Source: Bacteroidales bacterium
GTDB taxonomy: Bacteria; Bacteroidota; Bacteroidia; Bacteroidales; JAADJA01
Direction of reading: 5' to 3'
DNA length: 39,962 nt
Assembly: GCA_030596605.1 (NCBI GenBank)
Contig: JAUVJI010000023.1
Location: forward strand, 1-39,962
In this document: positions 18,243-26,978 of the stretch, in pieces
Position numbering within the stretch: the first letter of the stretch is position 1
Layout of the letters: each line of letters opens with the position of its first letter
Position numbers and translations under genes: made by a program
The notes under the pieces: generated by a model
Told to the model about the DNA's origin: nothing
Seen by the model: the letters and a program-made list of their open reading frames with translations, nothing else
The model's database searches: none

Positions 18243-19342
18243 TTAAAAGAGGTAATGATGTAATTGTACATTCAGCCAGTGGCCCTGATTTTATTGCTCC
18301 GGCATTAAAAAATTTAAAAGAAAACAATTCATGGAGGAATCCTGAAAAAGCCATTACGGCTATGTGTAAAATAGGTGTGCATATTGAAAAAATGGAATGC
18401 TATGCATGCCATGCTACCTGGGCTGCGCAATGTTATGGCTGTCATGTTAAGGTTGATTTTGCTAATGGAAACAAATCTGTTGATTGGATTAAGTCTGGAA
18501 GTTACCATTATGAGAATGGTGAGACTGCTGAAACTTTAAATGAAACAGATAAAATGTATCAACCGGGTGTAGCTCGTGAAGGCAGAACTTATATCCGATG
18601 GGAAGATCCTGTATTGGGTGTGAATGGAGAGGGTCGGATAACTCCTATTATCCCAGGTTGCCAGCAAATTACTACTGTGATTGGTAAAGATGGAAAAACA
18701 TTGGTTTCAAATAAAATATGGAGAACCCCAGCTGGTATGGAAAACAGTGATGAAAACGGGCAAAGGGGAATTGATATGACGCCTGCTCAACCACATACCA
18801 TCAGTGCAAAAGCAAGGGAATGTACTTCCTGTCATACAAATCCCAAAACCCTTGGTTATGGAGTTGAAGGAGGTGAATTCATGCAGAGTAATGAAGAAGA
18901 TACCTATAAAGACTTACAAACTTATGATGGTAAAAACCTGAGTGTAAATGCCCGTCCACAGTTTCCAAAAATTGAAGATTTACCTATGGACTTATCACAG
19001 GTTGTAACCCGTGATGGCAAACAGGTCCAAACGGTAGGACATCACTGGCCATTATCAGGACCTTTGTCACAATATAGCCGTGAAAAAATGGAAAGAGTAG
19101 GAGTTTGTATCTCATGCCATCAGGATGTTCCTGACGGGAATTTATTCATTAAAGCTACAGCAGCTGCCGGTGAGGTTTTAGGATTGGTTCCTCACCACGA
19201 TCACGAGCACATGAAACTCCTGAACATGGATATTAAATGGGCAGCAATGACACGTTTTCTTTTGCCTGTAATTTTTATAGTAATTTTTGTTATGGGATTT
19301 TTAATTTTGAGATTAAGAAAGAAACTAAAAAATAGTAATTGA
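18206..19342 (+). pseudogene. Multihaem c-type cytochrome, C-terminal part (frameshifted gene)
   Basis: This is the continuation of the cytochrome. The frame opens at a TTG at 18206, but meaningful sequence probably starts near 18212. It adds four haem motifs: CYACH (65-69), CYGCH (76-80), CTSCH (206-210) and CISCH (301-305). That makes seven CXXCH over a reconstructed length of about 570 residues. A His-rich stretch (PHHDHEHMK, 329-337) may supply distal haem ligands. A C-terminal helix (about 350-370) followed by RLRKKLKNSN anchors it in the inner membrane. Neither the spacing nor the order lets me assign it to a named octahaem family. It converges on the NapH-NapG/DUF362 operon, which suggests, but does not prove, a shared electron pathway. 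Confidence 0.75.
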
Positions 19343-19405
19343 TTGTTTGCAATGTTCAATATGATTTTTATTGCTCGCAGATTTACGCATAATTTAGCAA
19401 GTCCT

Positions 19406-19454
19406 GACCTTCCAGGTTGAACATAAGCCCAGGCGGAAGCAAACCTGGAAGGTC
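19406..19454. repeat. Perfect 13-bp inverted repeat between convergent genes
   Basis: GACCTTCCAGGTT (19406-19418) and AACCTGGAAGGTC (19442-19454) form a perfect stem around a 23-nt loop. No T-run follows on either strand, so it is not a standard intrinsic terminator. A dispersed hairpin repeat or a processing element is more likely. Confidence 0.75.
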
Positions 19455-19461
19455 GAAAAAA

Positions 19462-21027
19462 TCAAAATGGAAAATCTTCCTCCGGATCAACTTCTTTCAG
19501 GCTTTCCTCCTCCTTTGGTTTTTCAGCTACCTGATGTATTGGATTTCCATCCACATAAATTGATTTGGGAGTTGTAGGGCAGGCATATTCACAAGCACCA
19601 CAGCCCACACAAATTTCCTGTGTCACTTCAGGAATGGTCAATTTATCTTTATAAAAAACCATATTCACAGCCTTGGTCGGACAATGCTCGGAACATGCGC
19701 CACAGGCTGTTTCATCAGTATAAACAATACAGTTCTCCTTAATAAAATTAGTTTTACCTAACTGAATTGTTTTCTTTTCTTCGAGGTTAATTGGCAGAAT
19801 AGCTCCGGTGGGGCAAACTTCACTACAAATTACACACTCAAAATTGCAAAAGCTGGCAAAATAATCCATCCTGGGTTGAAACAAACCCATTAATCCATAT
19901 TCAGTAATTGAGGGCTGTAAAACATGAGTGGGGCAGGCACTAACACAAAGATGGCATGCTGTACAAAAATTATTAAAATGCCTAATACTTATAGAGCCAG
20001 GAGGTGTAACCGGATATTCCTTAACAACCGGGATCATTCCTTCTTTAATTTCTTCACCTAAAACTTTATTGGCCAATGATAATACACCAACAGTCATGAC
20101 CGCTGACTCAGTAAAAAATTTTCTTCTGCTATTTGTCTTCTTTTCACTTTGATTTGTATATGTAACTTTTTTAAAAGATGGTTTAAAAGTAACTCCATTG
20201 CCCGGACATACCGTTAAACAGTTAAAACATCCTACACACCTTGTAAAGTCAACTGTTTTGGCATCCGTATCAATGCATCCTGATTTACAATTTGCCGCAC
20301 AAACGCCACAACTTGTGCAGAGCGAATCATTCAATTGAATTTTAAAAAGGGAATATTTGGAAATCAATCCCAGCAATGTGCCTACCGGGCAAATTGTATT
20401 GCAATACAATCTTCCATGTTTATATGACATATAACCAACCAATCCAAGGAAAGCCACTGAAAATCCCATGGAATAAAAATTATAACTTTTTGGCTCTACC
20501 CGGTATAAGGTATAGATTTCAAATTTTTCTAAAATGAATGTTCCCAGGTTATTGATGCCATAATAAACAGGCCTGGCCACATCAGAGATAATTTTACCAA
20601 AATTACTGTATGGATCAAGTAAATTAACAAACAGTATTGATCCGAACATTAAAAAAACTGCAACTACTATAAGGATTGAATATCTTAACCAATTGTACGT
20701 TCTTTGCGATTTATAGAATTTCTTTTTTCGGAACTTTTTCGAAAAAAAACTTATAATATCCTGTAATGCCCCAAGCGGACAAAATGAAGAACAATATACG
20801 CGGCCAAATAATAAGGTAAGAATCAGAATCAAGATAAATCCGGCAGAAGATATTGCCAGCAGATTAATAAACTTAAATACTGACGGTATAAATTGCAAAT
20901 AAAGAATACCATTGATCAGGGCAGAAGAAAAGGTATTTGCAAAATCGATAAATAGGAAAAAGATCAATAAAAAAAATATCAGGGAAACTGTTACCCTAAG
21001 CCTTTTCAAAAACAAAAATCCCTTCAT
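19462..21027 (-). CDS. NapH-NapG fusion: membrane polyferredoxin with internal twin-arginine motif
   Basis: The protein has 521 residues. The N-terminal half is NapH-like: several TM helices (about 12-30, 50-75, 115-135 and 185-200), two CxxxCP motifs (C79-C83 and C209-C213) and two 4Fe-4S sites (C237-C240-C243-C247 and C264-C267-C270-C274). The C-terminal half is NapG-like: it opens with RRKFF at 301-305 and a hydrophobic run, exactly like a Tat signal. Four more Cys clusters follow (around 355-365, 394-405, 433-449 and 473-483). The tail is acidic. In NapGH systems these proteins pass quinol electrons to periplasmic partners. Here they are one polypeptide with no NapA nearby. It starts 1 nt after the DUF362 gene ends, so the two are translationally close. 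Confidence 0.85.
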   Translation of the reverse strand: MKGFLFLKRLRVTVSLIFFLLIFFLFIDFANTFSSALINGILYLQFIPSVFKFINLLAISSAGFILILILTLLFGRVYCSSFCPLGALQDIISFFSKKFRKKKFYKSQRTYNWLRYSILIVVAVFLMFGSILFVNLLDPYSNFGKIISDVARPVYYGINNLGTFILEKFEIYTLYRVEPKSYNFYSMGFSVAFLGLVGYMSYKHGRLYCNTICPVGTLLGLISKYSLFKIQLNDSLCTSCGVCAANCKSGCIDTDAKTVDFTRCVGCFNCLTVCPGNGVTFKPSFKKVTYTNQSEKKTNSRRKFFTESAVMTVGVLSLANKVLGEEIKEGMIPVVKEYPVTPPGSISIRHFNNFCTACHLCVSACPTHVLQPSITEYGLMGLFQPRMDYFASFCNFECVICSEVCPTGAILPINLEEKKTIQLGKTNFIKENCIVYTDETACGACSEHCPTKAVNMVFYKDKLTIPEVTQEICVGCGACEYACPTTPKSIYVDGNPIHQVAEKPKEEESLKEVDPEEDFPF

Positions 21028-21028
21028 C

Positions 21029-21952
21029 CTATAGTTTGATCCTGTTAATATTCAGGCTGGTAAGATCGTAGGTTCCAACACCCAAATCAGCCGCATGAGT
21101 TATGTAGGTAATATCTTCGGGTTCTGACCCAAAAAGCTTTGCAGCAGCAGCATCAGCAGCTACAATATCTGTTGATAATATTTGCGTTTTGTATGTTGTA
21201 ACATCATTGACAGAAACACCACGGGGGCCATTTTTCATCATAACACGATAAGCATCAATTACGTTTAAATCAGGAGGCCTGAAAGTACAATAATCCGCAA
21301 TGCATTGATGCAAATCATTGCGATGCCACCACATCCTGTCCCATACTACACCCATCAGGTTTTTCATGGCTATAGACAGGTCAGCCGAACTGTGATGTTT
21401 TAAAACAGGCACGTTAATAAATACATCTGATTCCAAAATTAATTCGTGGACTTTGGTTGTTTTAAGACTTACACCATTTTCAATTTCAACTGATTGGTAA
21501 TAGCTTTCAGAATTGCCTGGGACAACTTTTACGCCTGCCTCTTTGGCCATTTGCTCAATCATACTTGTTTTATAACATTTATTCCACTCATCGCAAGTAT
21601 TATCAAATACATACACTTCTTTTGCACCGGCATTAAAACAATGTTCAGCTATTCTTTTGATCAGTTTTGGATTGGTATTCCCCGCACGCTCAGGTACAAC
21701 ATCCCAACCTATATTTGGTTTAATTACTACTTTTTGACCTGTGTTTACAAAAGTTTTCATACCACCCAAAGATTCAATTGCTTTGTCGAACATTACATCA
21801 GGCTCACCGTTTCTAACCGCGACCAGATCATATGATAATTCTGGTCCATCATTGGGCCCGGTAAATAATTGAGAAACATTTCCAAATGCCATTGCTGTGG
21901 TTGCAGCAACAGTAGTATTTATTCCGGTCTTTATAAATTTTCTGCGTTTCAT
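21029..21952 (-). CDS. DUF362 family protein with Tat signal
   Basis: This 307-residue protein begins MKRRKFIKTG plus a hydrophobic stretch, a twin-arginine signal, so it is exported folded. DUF362 landmarks follow: VVIKPNIGWD (about 71-80), VPVLKHHSSADLSIAMKNLMG (about 180-200) and a C-terminal DIVAADAAAAKLFG. DUF362 proteins are often tied to Fe-S or redox operons, but no reaction is firmly assigned. This copy lacks the C-terminal ferredoxin found in some members; the fused ferredoxin encoded immediately downstream may serve instead. It is the first gene of a two-gene minus-strand operon. Confidence 0.85.
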   Translation of the reverse strand: MKRRKFIKTGINTTVAATTAMAFGNVSQLFTGPNDGPELSYDLVAVRNGEPDVMFDKAIESLGGMKTFVNTGQKVVIKPNIGWDVVPERAGNTNPKLIKRIAEHCFNAGAKEVYVFDNTCDEWNKCYKTSMIEQMAKEAGVKVVPGNSESYYQSVEIENGVSLKTTKVHELILESDVFINVPVLKHHSSADLSIAMKNLMGVVWDRMWWHRNDLHQCIADYCTFRPPDLNVIDAYRVMMKNGPRGVSVNDVTTYKTQILSTDIVAADAAAAKLFGSEPEDITYITHAADLGVGTYDLTSLNINRIKL

Positions 21953-22053
21953 TTTAAAGGAATAATTAGTTCATGCTATAAAAATACAATTTTATCAGTT
22001 AATTACTAATGTGCCACATATAGTATTAACGATTATAGTAATCCAGATAAAAA

Positions 22054-22160
22054 ACATTGCGAAACATTGCGGATAACTTATCCCGAAGGGATCCCTTTGG
22101 GAGCGTCCGTTGCGGTTAAAATTATGATGGCTATCGGGAAACCGCAGAGTAGCGCAATGT
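22054..22160. repeat. Nested-palindrome intergenic repeat
   Basis: ACATTGCG occurs twice in tandem (22054-22061 and 22064-22071) and is matched by CGCAATGT at 22153-22160. Inside, TGCGGTT (22111-22117) pairs with AACCGCA (22140-22146). Positions 22081-22102 are a near-perfect 22-bp palindrome centred on GGATCC. The element is more GC-rich than its surroundings. Confidence 0.65.
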
Positions 22161-22240
22161 ATGGCGCAGTGTACCGCAGAAAATAACTTTGTGAAACATC
22201 GGTAAATTATTTTATGAGCATTAGATGAGGAATTTTACTA

Positions 22241-22248
22241 TATATTTG
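22241..22248 (+). promoter_or_regulatory. Candidate -7 element for the membrane protein-hemW operon
   Basis: TATATTTG matches TAnnTTTG exactly, 21 nt before the ATG at 22270. An in-frame ATG at 22225 lies upstream of this element and so is unlikely to be the start. Confidence 0.5.
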
Positions 22249-22269
22249 TGGCAATCAAACTTTTTAATC

Positions 22270-22794
22270 ATGGCAACAAATATTGGGTTATCAATTTCAA
22301 AACTGAATACAAAGAGTATTGTTATAGATATTTTTGCACTGGCATTTATTTATTTTGTTCCAGCAATATCTCATTTATTGAATGTACCAATCTATCTTGT
22401 AGAACCCATGCGCATAATGCTGATATTGGCTCTTGCTCACACAAGTAAAAAGAATGCTTATTTAATTGCCTTAACACTTCCATTGTTTTCTTTTTTGATC
22501 TCGGCTCATCCAACTATTTTTAAAGCTGTAATAATGACCATGGAATTGTTATTAAATGTTTGGTTGTTTTATAAACTATCTGCAAAAGTCAATCAATTTG
22601 TAGCGATTCTTTCAAGTATCGTCATCAGTAAGATTGTTTATTACCTGTTAAAATTTGGTTTGATCAGTTTTGCAGTTATACAGACCGATTTGATTTCTAC
22701 ACCGATATATTTACAGATAATAACGTCTATTGTTTTCAGTGGCTACCTGTTTTTTATATTACGCAGAAGACAAATTTCTGAGACTGAAAAATAA
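22270..22794 (+). CDS. Small polytopic membrane protein of unknown function
   Basis: From the ATG at 22270 the protein has 174 residues. I prefer this start over 22225 because of the promoter-like element between them. It shows about five hydrophobic helices, very few charges, and a basic C-terminus (LRRRQISETEK) likely on the cytoplasmic side. The PIYLVEPMRIMLILALAHTSKKNAYLIALTLP segment has the general look of small substrate-binding or vitamin-transporter S-component folds, but I see no diagnostic motif and do not assign a function. It is 24 nt upstream of hemW, so the two are probably co-transcribed. Confidence 0.75.
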   Translation: MATNIGLSISKLNTKSIVIDIFALAFIYFVPAISHLLNVPIYLVEPMRIMLILALAHTSKKNAYLIALTLPLFSFLISAHPTIFKAVIMTMELLLNVWLFYKLSAKVNQFVAILSSIVISKIVYYLLKFGLISFAVIQTDLISTPIYLQIITSIVFSGYLFFILRRRQISETEK

Positions 22795-22818
22795 AAAAAT
22801 CTAAACCCCTAATTTGAT

Positions 22819-23943
22819 ATGGCAGGGATTTACCTTCATATCCCATTCTGCAAGCAGAAATGCCACTATTGCAATTTTCATTCTGTTGCATCTCTAAAGA
22901 ATAAGGATCTTTTATTAGAAGCACTTCTTAAAGAAATTGCTCTCCAGAAAAACTATCTTGGAAATGAGAAGGTGGAGACAATTTATTTTGGAGGAGGAAC
23001 TCCTTCATTACTTTCAGAAAGTGAAATCAATAAGATATTTCATGAAATACAATCTAACTTTAAAATTTCTGATAATGCCGAGGTCACAATTGAAGCCAAT
23101 CCTGATGATTTAACCAAAACGTATATATACTCATTGAAGAAAACTCCTGTTAATAGGTTGTCAATTGGAGTACAATCATTCTTTGAGGAAGATTTAAAAT
23201 ATTTAAATCGTGTTCATTCAACTGATCAGGCATATAATTCGATTAAAGAAGCTCAACATGCTGGATTTCAAAACATGAGTATTGATTTGATCTATGGTAT
23301 ACCATCATTATCTGAAACAAATTGGTATAAGAACCTGGAAATCTTTTTTGAACTAAACCCTCCACATCTTTCTGCTTATGCCTTGACTGTAGAGCCAAAA
23401 ACGGCATTGGATGTTCTTATTCGTAATAATAAAACAAATCCTGTTCAAGAAAAGCAAGTGGCTGATCATTTTCAAATATTGATTGATCAAATGGGCACAA
23501 ATAATTACCTTCACTATGAAATATCCAATTTTTGCAAGGAGAATTTTTACTCAAAACATAATAAGAGTTACTGGTTGGGGGAAAAGTATTTAGGCTTAGG
23601 CCCTTCCTCTCATTCATTTGATGGTGATACAAGGCAATGGAATGTTTCTAATATCAATAAATATATTTCTGAAATAAATAACAACCAAGTACCAGCAGAA
23701 AAAGAAAATTTATCCACTGATCAGAAATATAATGAATATATTTTAACATCGTTAAGAACTATGTGGGGAACAGATGTAAGCTATATTCTGAAAAAATTTG
23801 GCAATCAATACAACCTTCACTTTAAAAAATATGTCAAAAGGTTTATTGATGACAAAAGAATATTAATTAAGAATGGTAAATATTGCCTGACAGATTCAGG
23901 CAAAATATTTGCAGATGGAATTTCATCAGATTTATTTGTCTAA
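22819..23943 (+). CDS. hemW: HemW, radical SAM haem chaperone (HemN-like)
   Basis: The protein has 374 residues. HIPFCKQKCHYCNF carries the radical-SAM cluster C11-C15-C18. FGGGTPSLLS (the GGGTPS SAM-binding motif) and IGVQSF follow. After the radical SAM core come the HemN C-terminal landmarks (HYEISNF and LGLGPSSHSF). This length and the CxxxCxxC spacing fit HemW, which inserts haem into respiratory proteins, better than true oxygen-independent coproporphyrinogen oxidase (HemN), which is longer. It is probably in an operon with the small membrane protein upstream. Its presence near the multihaem cytochrome block may be coincidental, because HemW handles b-type haem. Confidence 0.9.
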   Translation: MAGIYLHIPFCKQKCHYCNFHSVASLKNKDLLLEALLKEIALQKNYLGNEKVETIYFGGGTPSLLSESEINKIFHEIQSNFKISDNAEVTIEANPDDLTKTYIYSLKKTPVNRLSIGVQSFFEEDLKYLNRVHSTDQAYNSIKEAQHAGFQNMSIDLIYGIPSLSETNWYKNLEIFFELNPPHLSAYALTVEPKTALDVLIRNNKTNPVQEKQVADHFQILIDQMGTNNYLHYEISNFCKENFYSKHNKSYWLGEKYLGLGPSSHSFDGDTRQWNVSNINKYISEINNNQVPAEKENLSTDQKYNEYILTSLRTMWGTDVSYILKKFGNQYNLHFKKYVKRFIDDKRILIKNGKYCLTDSGKIFADGISSDLFV

Positions 23944-24019
23944 CTTATTGGGAATTATATAATTTTACAAATTCATAATTAAGAACTAACACGAATATCT
24001 TCCTGACACAGTGGTTATT

Positions 24020-24334
24020 ATGGAAATGAAGTATGTTTTTATAGGGGTAGTATTATTTTTATATACAATTGTAGTTTACCTGTTTTCAAGATTGGGGAAG
24101 ACCCGGGAAATAGGACCTAGAAGATTATTCCTAATCAGCTTCTTCCTTACACCTATCATGGGCTTAGCTTTTTTGTTAAGTTCTAATGAACGCAAAATGT
24201 ACACCTACACTGAACAAAATTACAAATGTGAAAAATGTGGGTATACCTTTTCAGAATCATTTGACTGCTGTCCATTTTGTGAGAAAGAAGGTTACAAACA
24301 TAAACTAAAACCTGTTAGTAAATTGATGACTTAA
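24020..24334 (+). CDS. Two-TM protein with C-terminal zinc ribbon
   Basis: From the ATG at 24020 the protein has 104 residues. A GTG three codons upstream is possible but less likely. Two hydrophobic helices (about 4-22 and 37-55) flank a basic loop (GKTREIGPRR). A cytosolic tail follows with C-x2-C...C-C-x2-C (YKCEKCGYTF and DCCPFC), a rubredoxin-like zinc ribbon. The function is unknown. Its TAA stop overlaps the stop of the convergent BNR gene: the four bases TTAA at 24331-24334 contain both. Confidence 0.75.
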   Translation: MEMKYVFIGVVLFLYTIVVYLFSRLGKTREIGPRRLFLISFFLTPIMGLAFLLSSNERKMYTYTEQNYKCEKCGYTFSESFDCCPFCEKEGYKHKLKPVSKLMT

Positions 24335-26898
24335 GTTTTTTTGAAAAGAAGTTTTTTTGTGATTATTTTCCCGTAAAGATTTAAAACCACAAAGTAAATC
24401 CCACTTTTAATTCTATTGTTCCCCTTAGGTTCCCAATTAAATTCATTTATACCGGAAATAAATTTCCCGACAAAAAGTGTTGTGATCTTTTTACCTTGCA
24501 AATTGTAAATCTCAAGACTACCAACATCATTTGTTTGAGTTTCAAATATTATAGTAGTCGATGAAAAAAATGGATTTGGGAAAATGGATATTTCTACATT
24601 GATAGTATTAAAAACAGGTTGAAAAACAGAAGTTGACAAAGTATCCTGATATAGATCATACTTATACATCGAACGGCCATAAGTTGCAGCAATTAAAGTT
24701 CTTGTGTCATTGTGAAGTGTTAAATCAGGTACAGGAACATTCGGCAGATTTGAACCTAACATTTCCCAGTTTTGTCCCAGATCATTAGTAACAAATACAC
24801 CTACATCAGAAGCTACATATAATTTGGAATTGTCTTCAGGGTCTATAATTACATCATTTAGGGGTGACTCAGGTAAGTTGCCTGAAATATCTTCCCAGGA
24901 TTCACCCTTATTTGTTGTTCTGAAAATATGAGGCAAAAATTCATCCCATCTGTAACCTGAAAATGTTACGTATGCTGTATTTTCATCAACCGGATCAGTT
25001 GCTACACGCGTAACCCATCGATCAGGCAAATCAACAGAAAGATACTCCCAACCCATTCCGTTCATAGCACTTACCCAAACATTCCCGTCATCGGTTCCAA
25101 CATAAATAATCTCAGGATTTACCAGCGATACCGAAATTGTTGTGATGGTTCCATAAGTTAAATTAATTCCTGGGCCATTGGTCAAATCAGTACTGATAGC
25201 CAACCAGTTAGAAGCTCGATTAGTCGATTTGTATAAACGATTGGCCCCATAATAAAGGATCTCAGGATTTGTCGGATCAAAAACTACAGGTGTGTTCCAA
25301 TTTTTTCTATCAGAACTACTTATCCCATTCATGGCAGTACTAAACCAATTACCTCCGTTTGTTGATCTCGCAAAATTCCCATACTGATATTCAGCATACA
25401 CATAATTATTATCTTCAGGATCAACCAGCACATAAAAACCATCGCCTCCATAAATGCTTTGCCAATCATCCGTATTTCCTGTCATTGTTCTATTGGTTCC
25501 GTTATCCTGTGTACCTCCATATAAGCGTTCCGGATACTGAAAATCAACCTCACAAGTATAGAATTGCATTATTGGCATATTGTTAATCCAGTTCCAGCTA
25601 CTTCCGCCATTTTGCGATATATACAATCCGCCATCATTTGCAATAACCACAAAATTATTGTTTTCTGGATGCACATATAAACCATGCTGGTCAACATGTA
25701 CATCATTCGCAGAAATATTTGACCAGGAATTTCCACCATTTGATGTTTTATACAAATCAAAACCAATAACATAAGCTATATCAGGATCGACCGGATCAAC
25801 ACTAACCCTTCCAAACCACCAACCATACGATTGGTAACAGTAGGCTAATGAGCCATCATTTGTCTGAATCCAGGAATCACCATGGTTGTATGTTTTATAT
25901 AATCCTTCAAAAAATCCGGTTTTATCAGCATAAATGCAATATAAAATTGAAGGATCGGATTTTGAAATATCAATACCGATTCTTCCAACATCTCCACCGG
26001 GTGATGGTAATCCTTCAGATAGCTCCATCCATGACTGACCCCCATCATATGTCCGGTAAATTCCACAAGTCCAGCCACCATAACTTCTGCGATTAGGCTT
26101 TCTTACCCTTTCCCACATGGCAGCATAAAGCGTATCCGGATTGTAAGGGTGAATAACTATATCAATACCGCCTGTGGAATCTGATATAAATAATACATTT
26201 TCCCAGTTCTGGCCACCATCATTGGTTTTATATATTCCCCTGTCAGGACTTTCAGCAAATAAATTCCCCATTGCGGCAACATAAACGATTTCAGGATTTT
26301 GAGGGTGAACAACCATTCTTCCAATGTTGCGGCTTTCTTCAAGACCAATATATTCCCATGAATCGCCACCATCAAGGGATTTATATAAGCCTACCCCATC
26401 ATATGACAGCGATCCCCCGCCGGCATTGGCTTCCCCTGTACCAACATATATTATATCCGGATCAGAGGGTGCAATTGCTATATCTCCAATAGATAAACTT
26501 AAAGCATCATCAAAAATGGGATTCCAATTTTCGCCCAAATCTGTTGTTTTAAAAACTCCTCCGGAAGCAGCGCCTGCATAAATAGTTTCCATGCTTGACG
26601 GATGCATTTCCACATCTGTTAACCGACCTACAATATTGGTAGGCCCTGCAAATTCCCAAAAGGTGGTATCTTCCGTATAATTTTGAAAATTCCTGAATTG
26701 CTGTGCTTGTTTTACAGAGTGAATGTAAGCGTCATGATTGATTTCACCTGTTGGATAAGCTCTTTGCATAAAAAACCATTCATTTGGTTTTTCATTTTTT
26801 AAACCTGGAGTGTGTTTTTCAAATATATCTAATAAAAAAAAGATAGTTCCTGAGAAAAGAAATACTGAAAGTAATAAAAAGAGGATTTTCTTTTTCAT
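24331..26898 (-). CDS. Secreted BNR/sortilin-repeat propeller protein with T9SS sorting domain
   Basis: The protein has 855 residues. An N-terminal hydrophobic signal (about 4-24) is followed by at least ten VPS10/BNR-like blades with Asp-box motifs such as KTTDLGENW, KSLDGGDSW, KTNDGGQNW, RTYDGGQSW and RTTNKGESW. The spacer phrases DPDIIYVGTG and NPEIVYVAAMG recur. The C-terminal 80 or so residues are a type A T9SS sorting domain (ISIFPNPFFSSTTIIFET..IYNLQGKKI..GIYFVVL..KKLLFKKT). It is an extracellular multi-blade beta-propeller. Relatives are often labelled glycosyl hydrolase, but no catalytic sialidase residues are evident, so binding or scaffolding is as likely. It is transcribed alone. 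Confidence 0.85.
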   Translation of the reverse strand: MKKKILFLLLSVFLFSGTIFFLLDIFEKHTPGLKNEKPNEWFFMQRAYPTGEINHDAYIHSVKQAQQFRNFQNYTEDTTFWEFAGPTNIVGRLTDVEMHPSSMETIYAGAASGGVFKTTDLGENWNPIFDDALSLSIGDIAIAPSDPDIIYVGTGEANAGGGSLSYDGVGLYKSLDGGDSWEYIGLEESRNIGRMVVHPQNPEIVYVAAMGNLFAESPDRGIYKTNDGGQNWENVLFISDSTGGIDIVIHPYNPDTLYAAMWERVRKPNRRSYGGWTCGIYRTYDGGQSWMELSEGLPSPGGDVGRIGIDISKSDPSILYCIYADKTGFFEGLYKTYNHGDSWIQTNDGSLAYCYQSYGWWFGRVSVDPVDPDIAYVIGFDLYKTSNGGNSWSNISANDVHVDQHGLYVHPENNNFVVIANDGGLYISQNGGSSWNWINNMPIMQFYTCEVDFQYPERLYGGTQDNGTNRTMTGNTDDWQSIYGGDGFYVLVDPEDNNYVYAEYQYGNFARSTNGGNWFSTAMNGISSSDRKNWNTPVVFDPTNPEILYYGANRLYKSTNRASNWLAISTDLTNGPGINLTYGTITTISVSLVNPEIIYVGTDDGNVWVSAMNGMGWEYLSVDLPDRWVTRVATDPVDENTAYVTFSGYRWDEFLPHIFRTTNKGESWEDISGNLPESPLNDVIIDPEDNSKLYVASDVGVFVTNDLGQNWEMLGSNLPNVPVPDLTLHNDTRTLIAATYGRSMYKYDLYQDTLSTSVFQPVFNTINVEISIFPNPFFSSTTIIFETQTNDVGSLEIYNLQGKKITTLFVGKFISGINEFNWEPKGNNRIKSGIYFVVLNLYGKIITKKLLFKKT

Positions 26899-26914
26899 TG
26901 TAAATGATTTGCAA

Positions 26915-26922
26915 CAAATTTA
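26915..26922 (-). promoter_or_regulatory. Candidate -7 element for the BNR/T9SS gene
   Basis: On the minus strand TAAATTTG matches TAnnTTTG and lies 16 nt before the ATG at 26898, giving a short leader. Confidence 0.45.
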
Positions 26923-26978
26923 CAACTTTGGTTTTGAATGACAGTATTTTATGAAGAGAGATAGGGGATAAACAGAAA

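Larger units (their letters stand above)
21953..22269. other. Intergenic stretch between divergent genes
   Basis: These 317 bp hold a nested-palindrome repeat (22054-22160) and a promoter element for the plus-strand gene at 22241. Sequence just upstream of the DUF362 gene includes TATTTTTA on the minus strand, a near match to TAnnTTTG. No gene is seen. Confidence 0.6.

Noticed and set aside
17631-19342. Assignment of the cytochrome to the octahaem tetrathionate-reductase family
   Set aside because: Only seven CXXCH motifs are visible and the spacing does not let me support that name.
24331-26898. Sialidase or glycosidase activity for the BNR protein
   Set aside because: Asp-box repeats mark a propeller only. 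No catalytic Arg triad or nucleophile Tyr could be identified.
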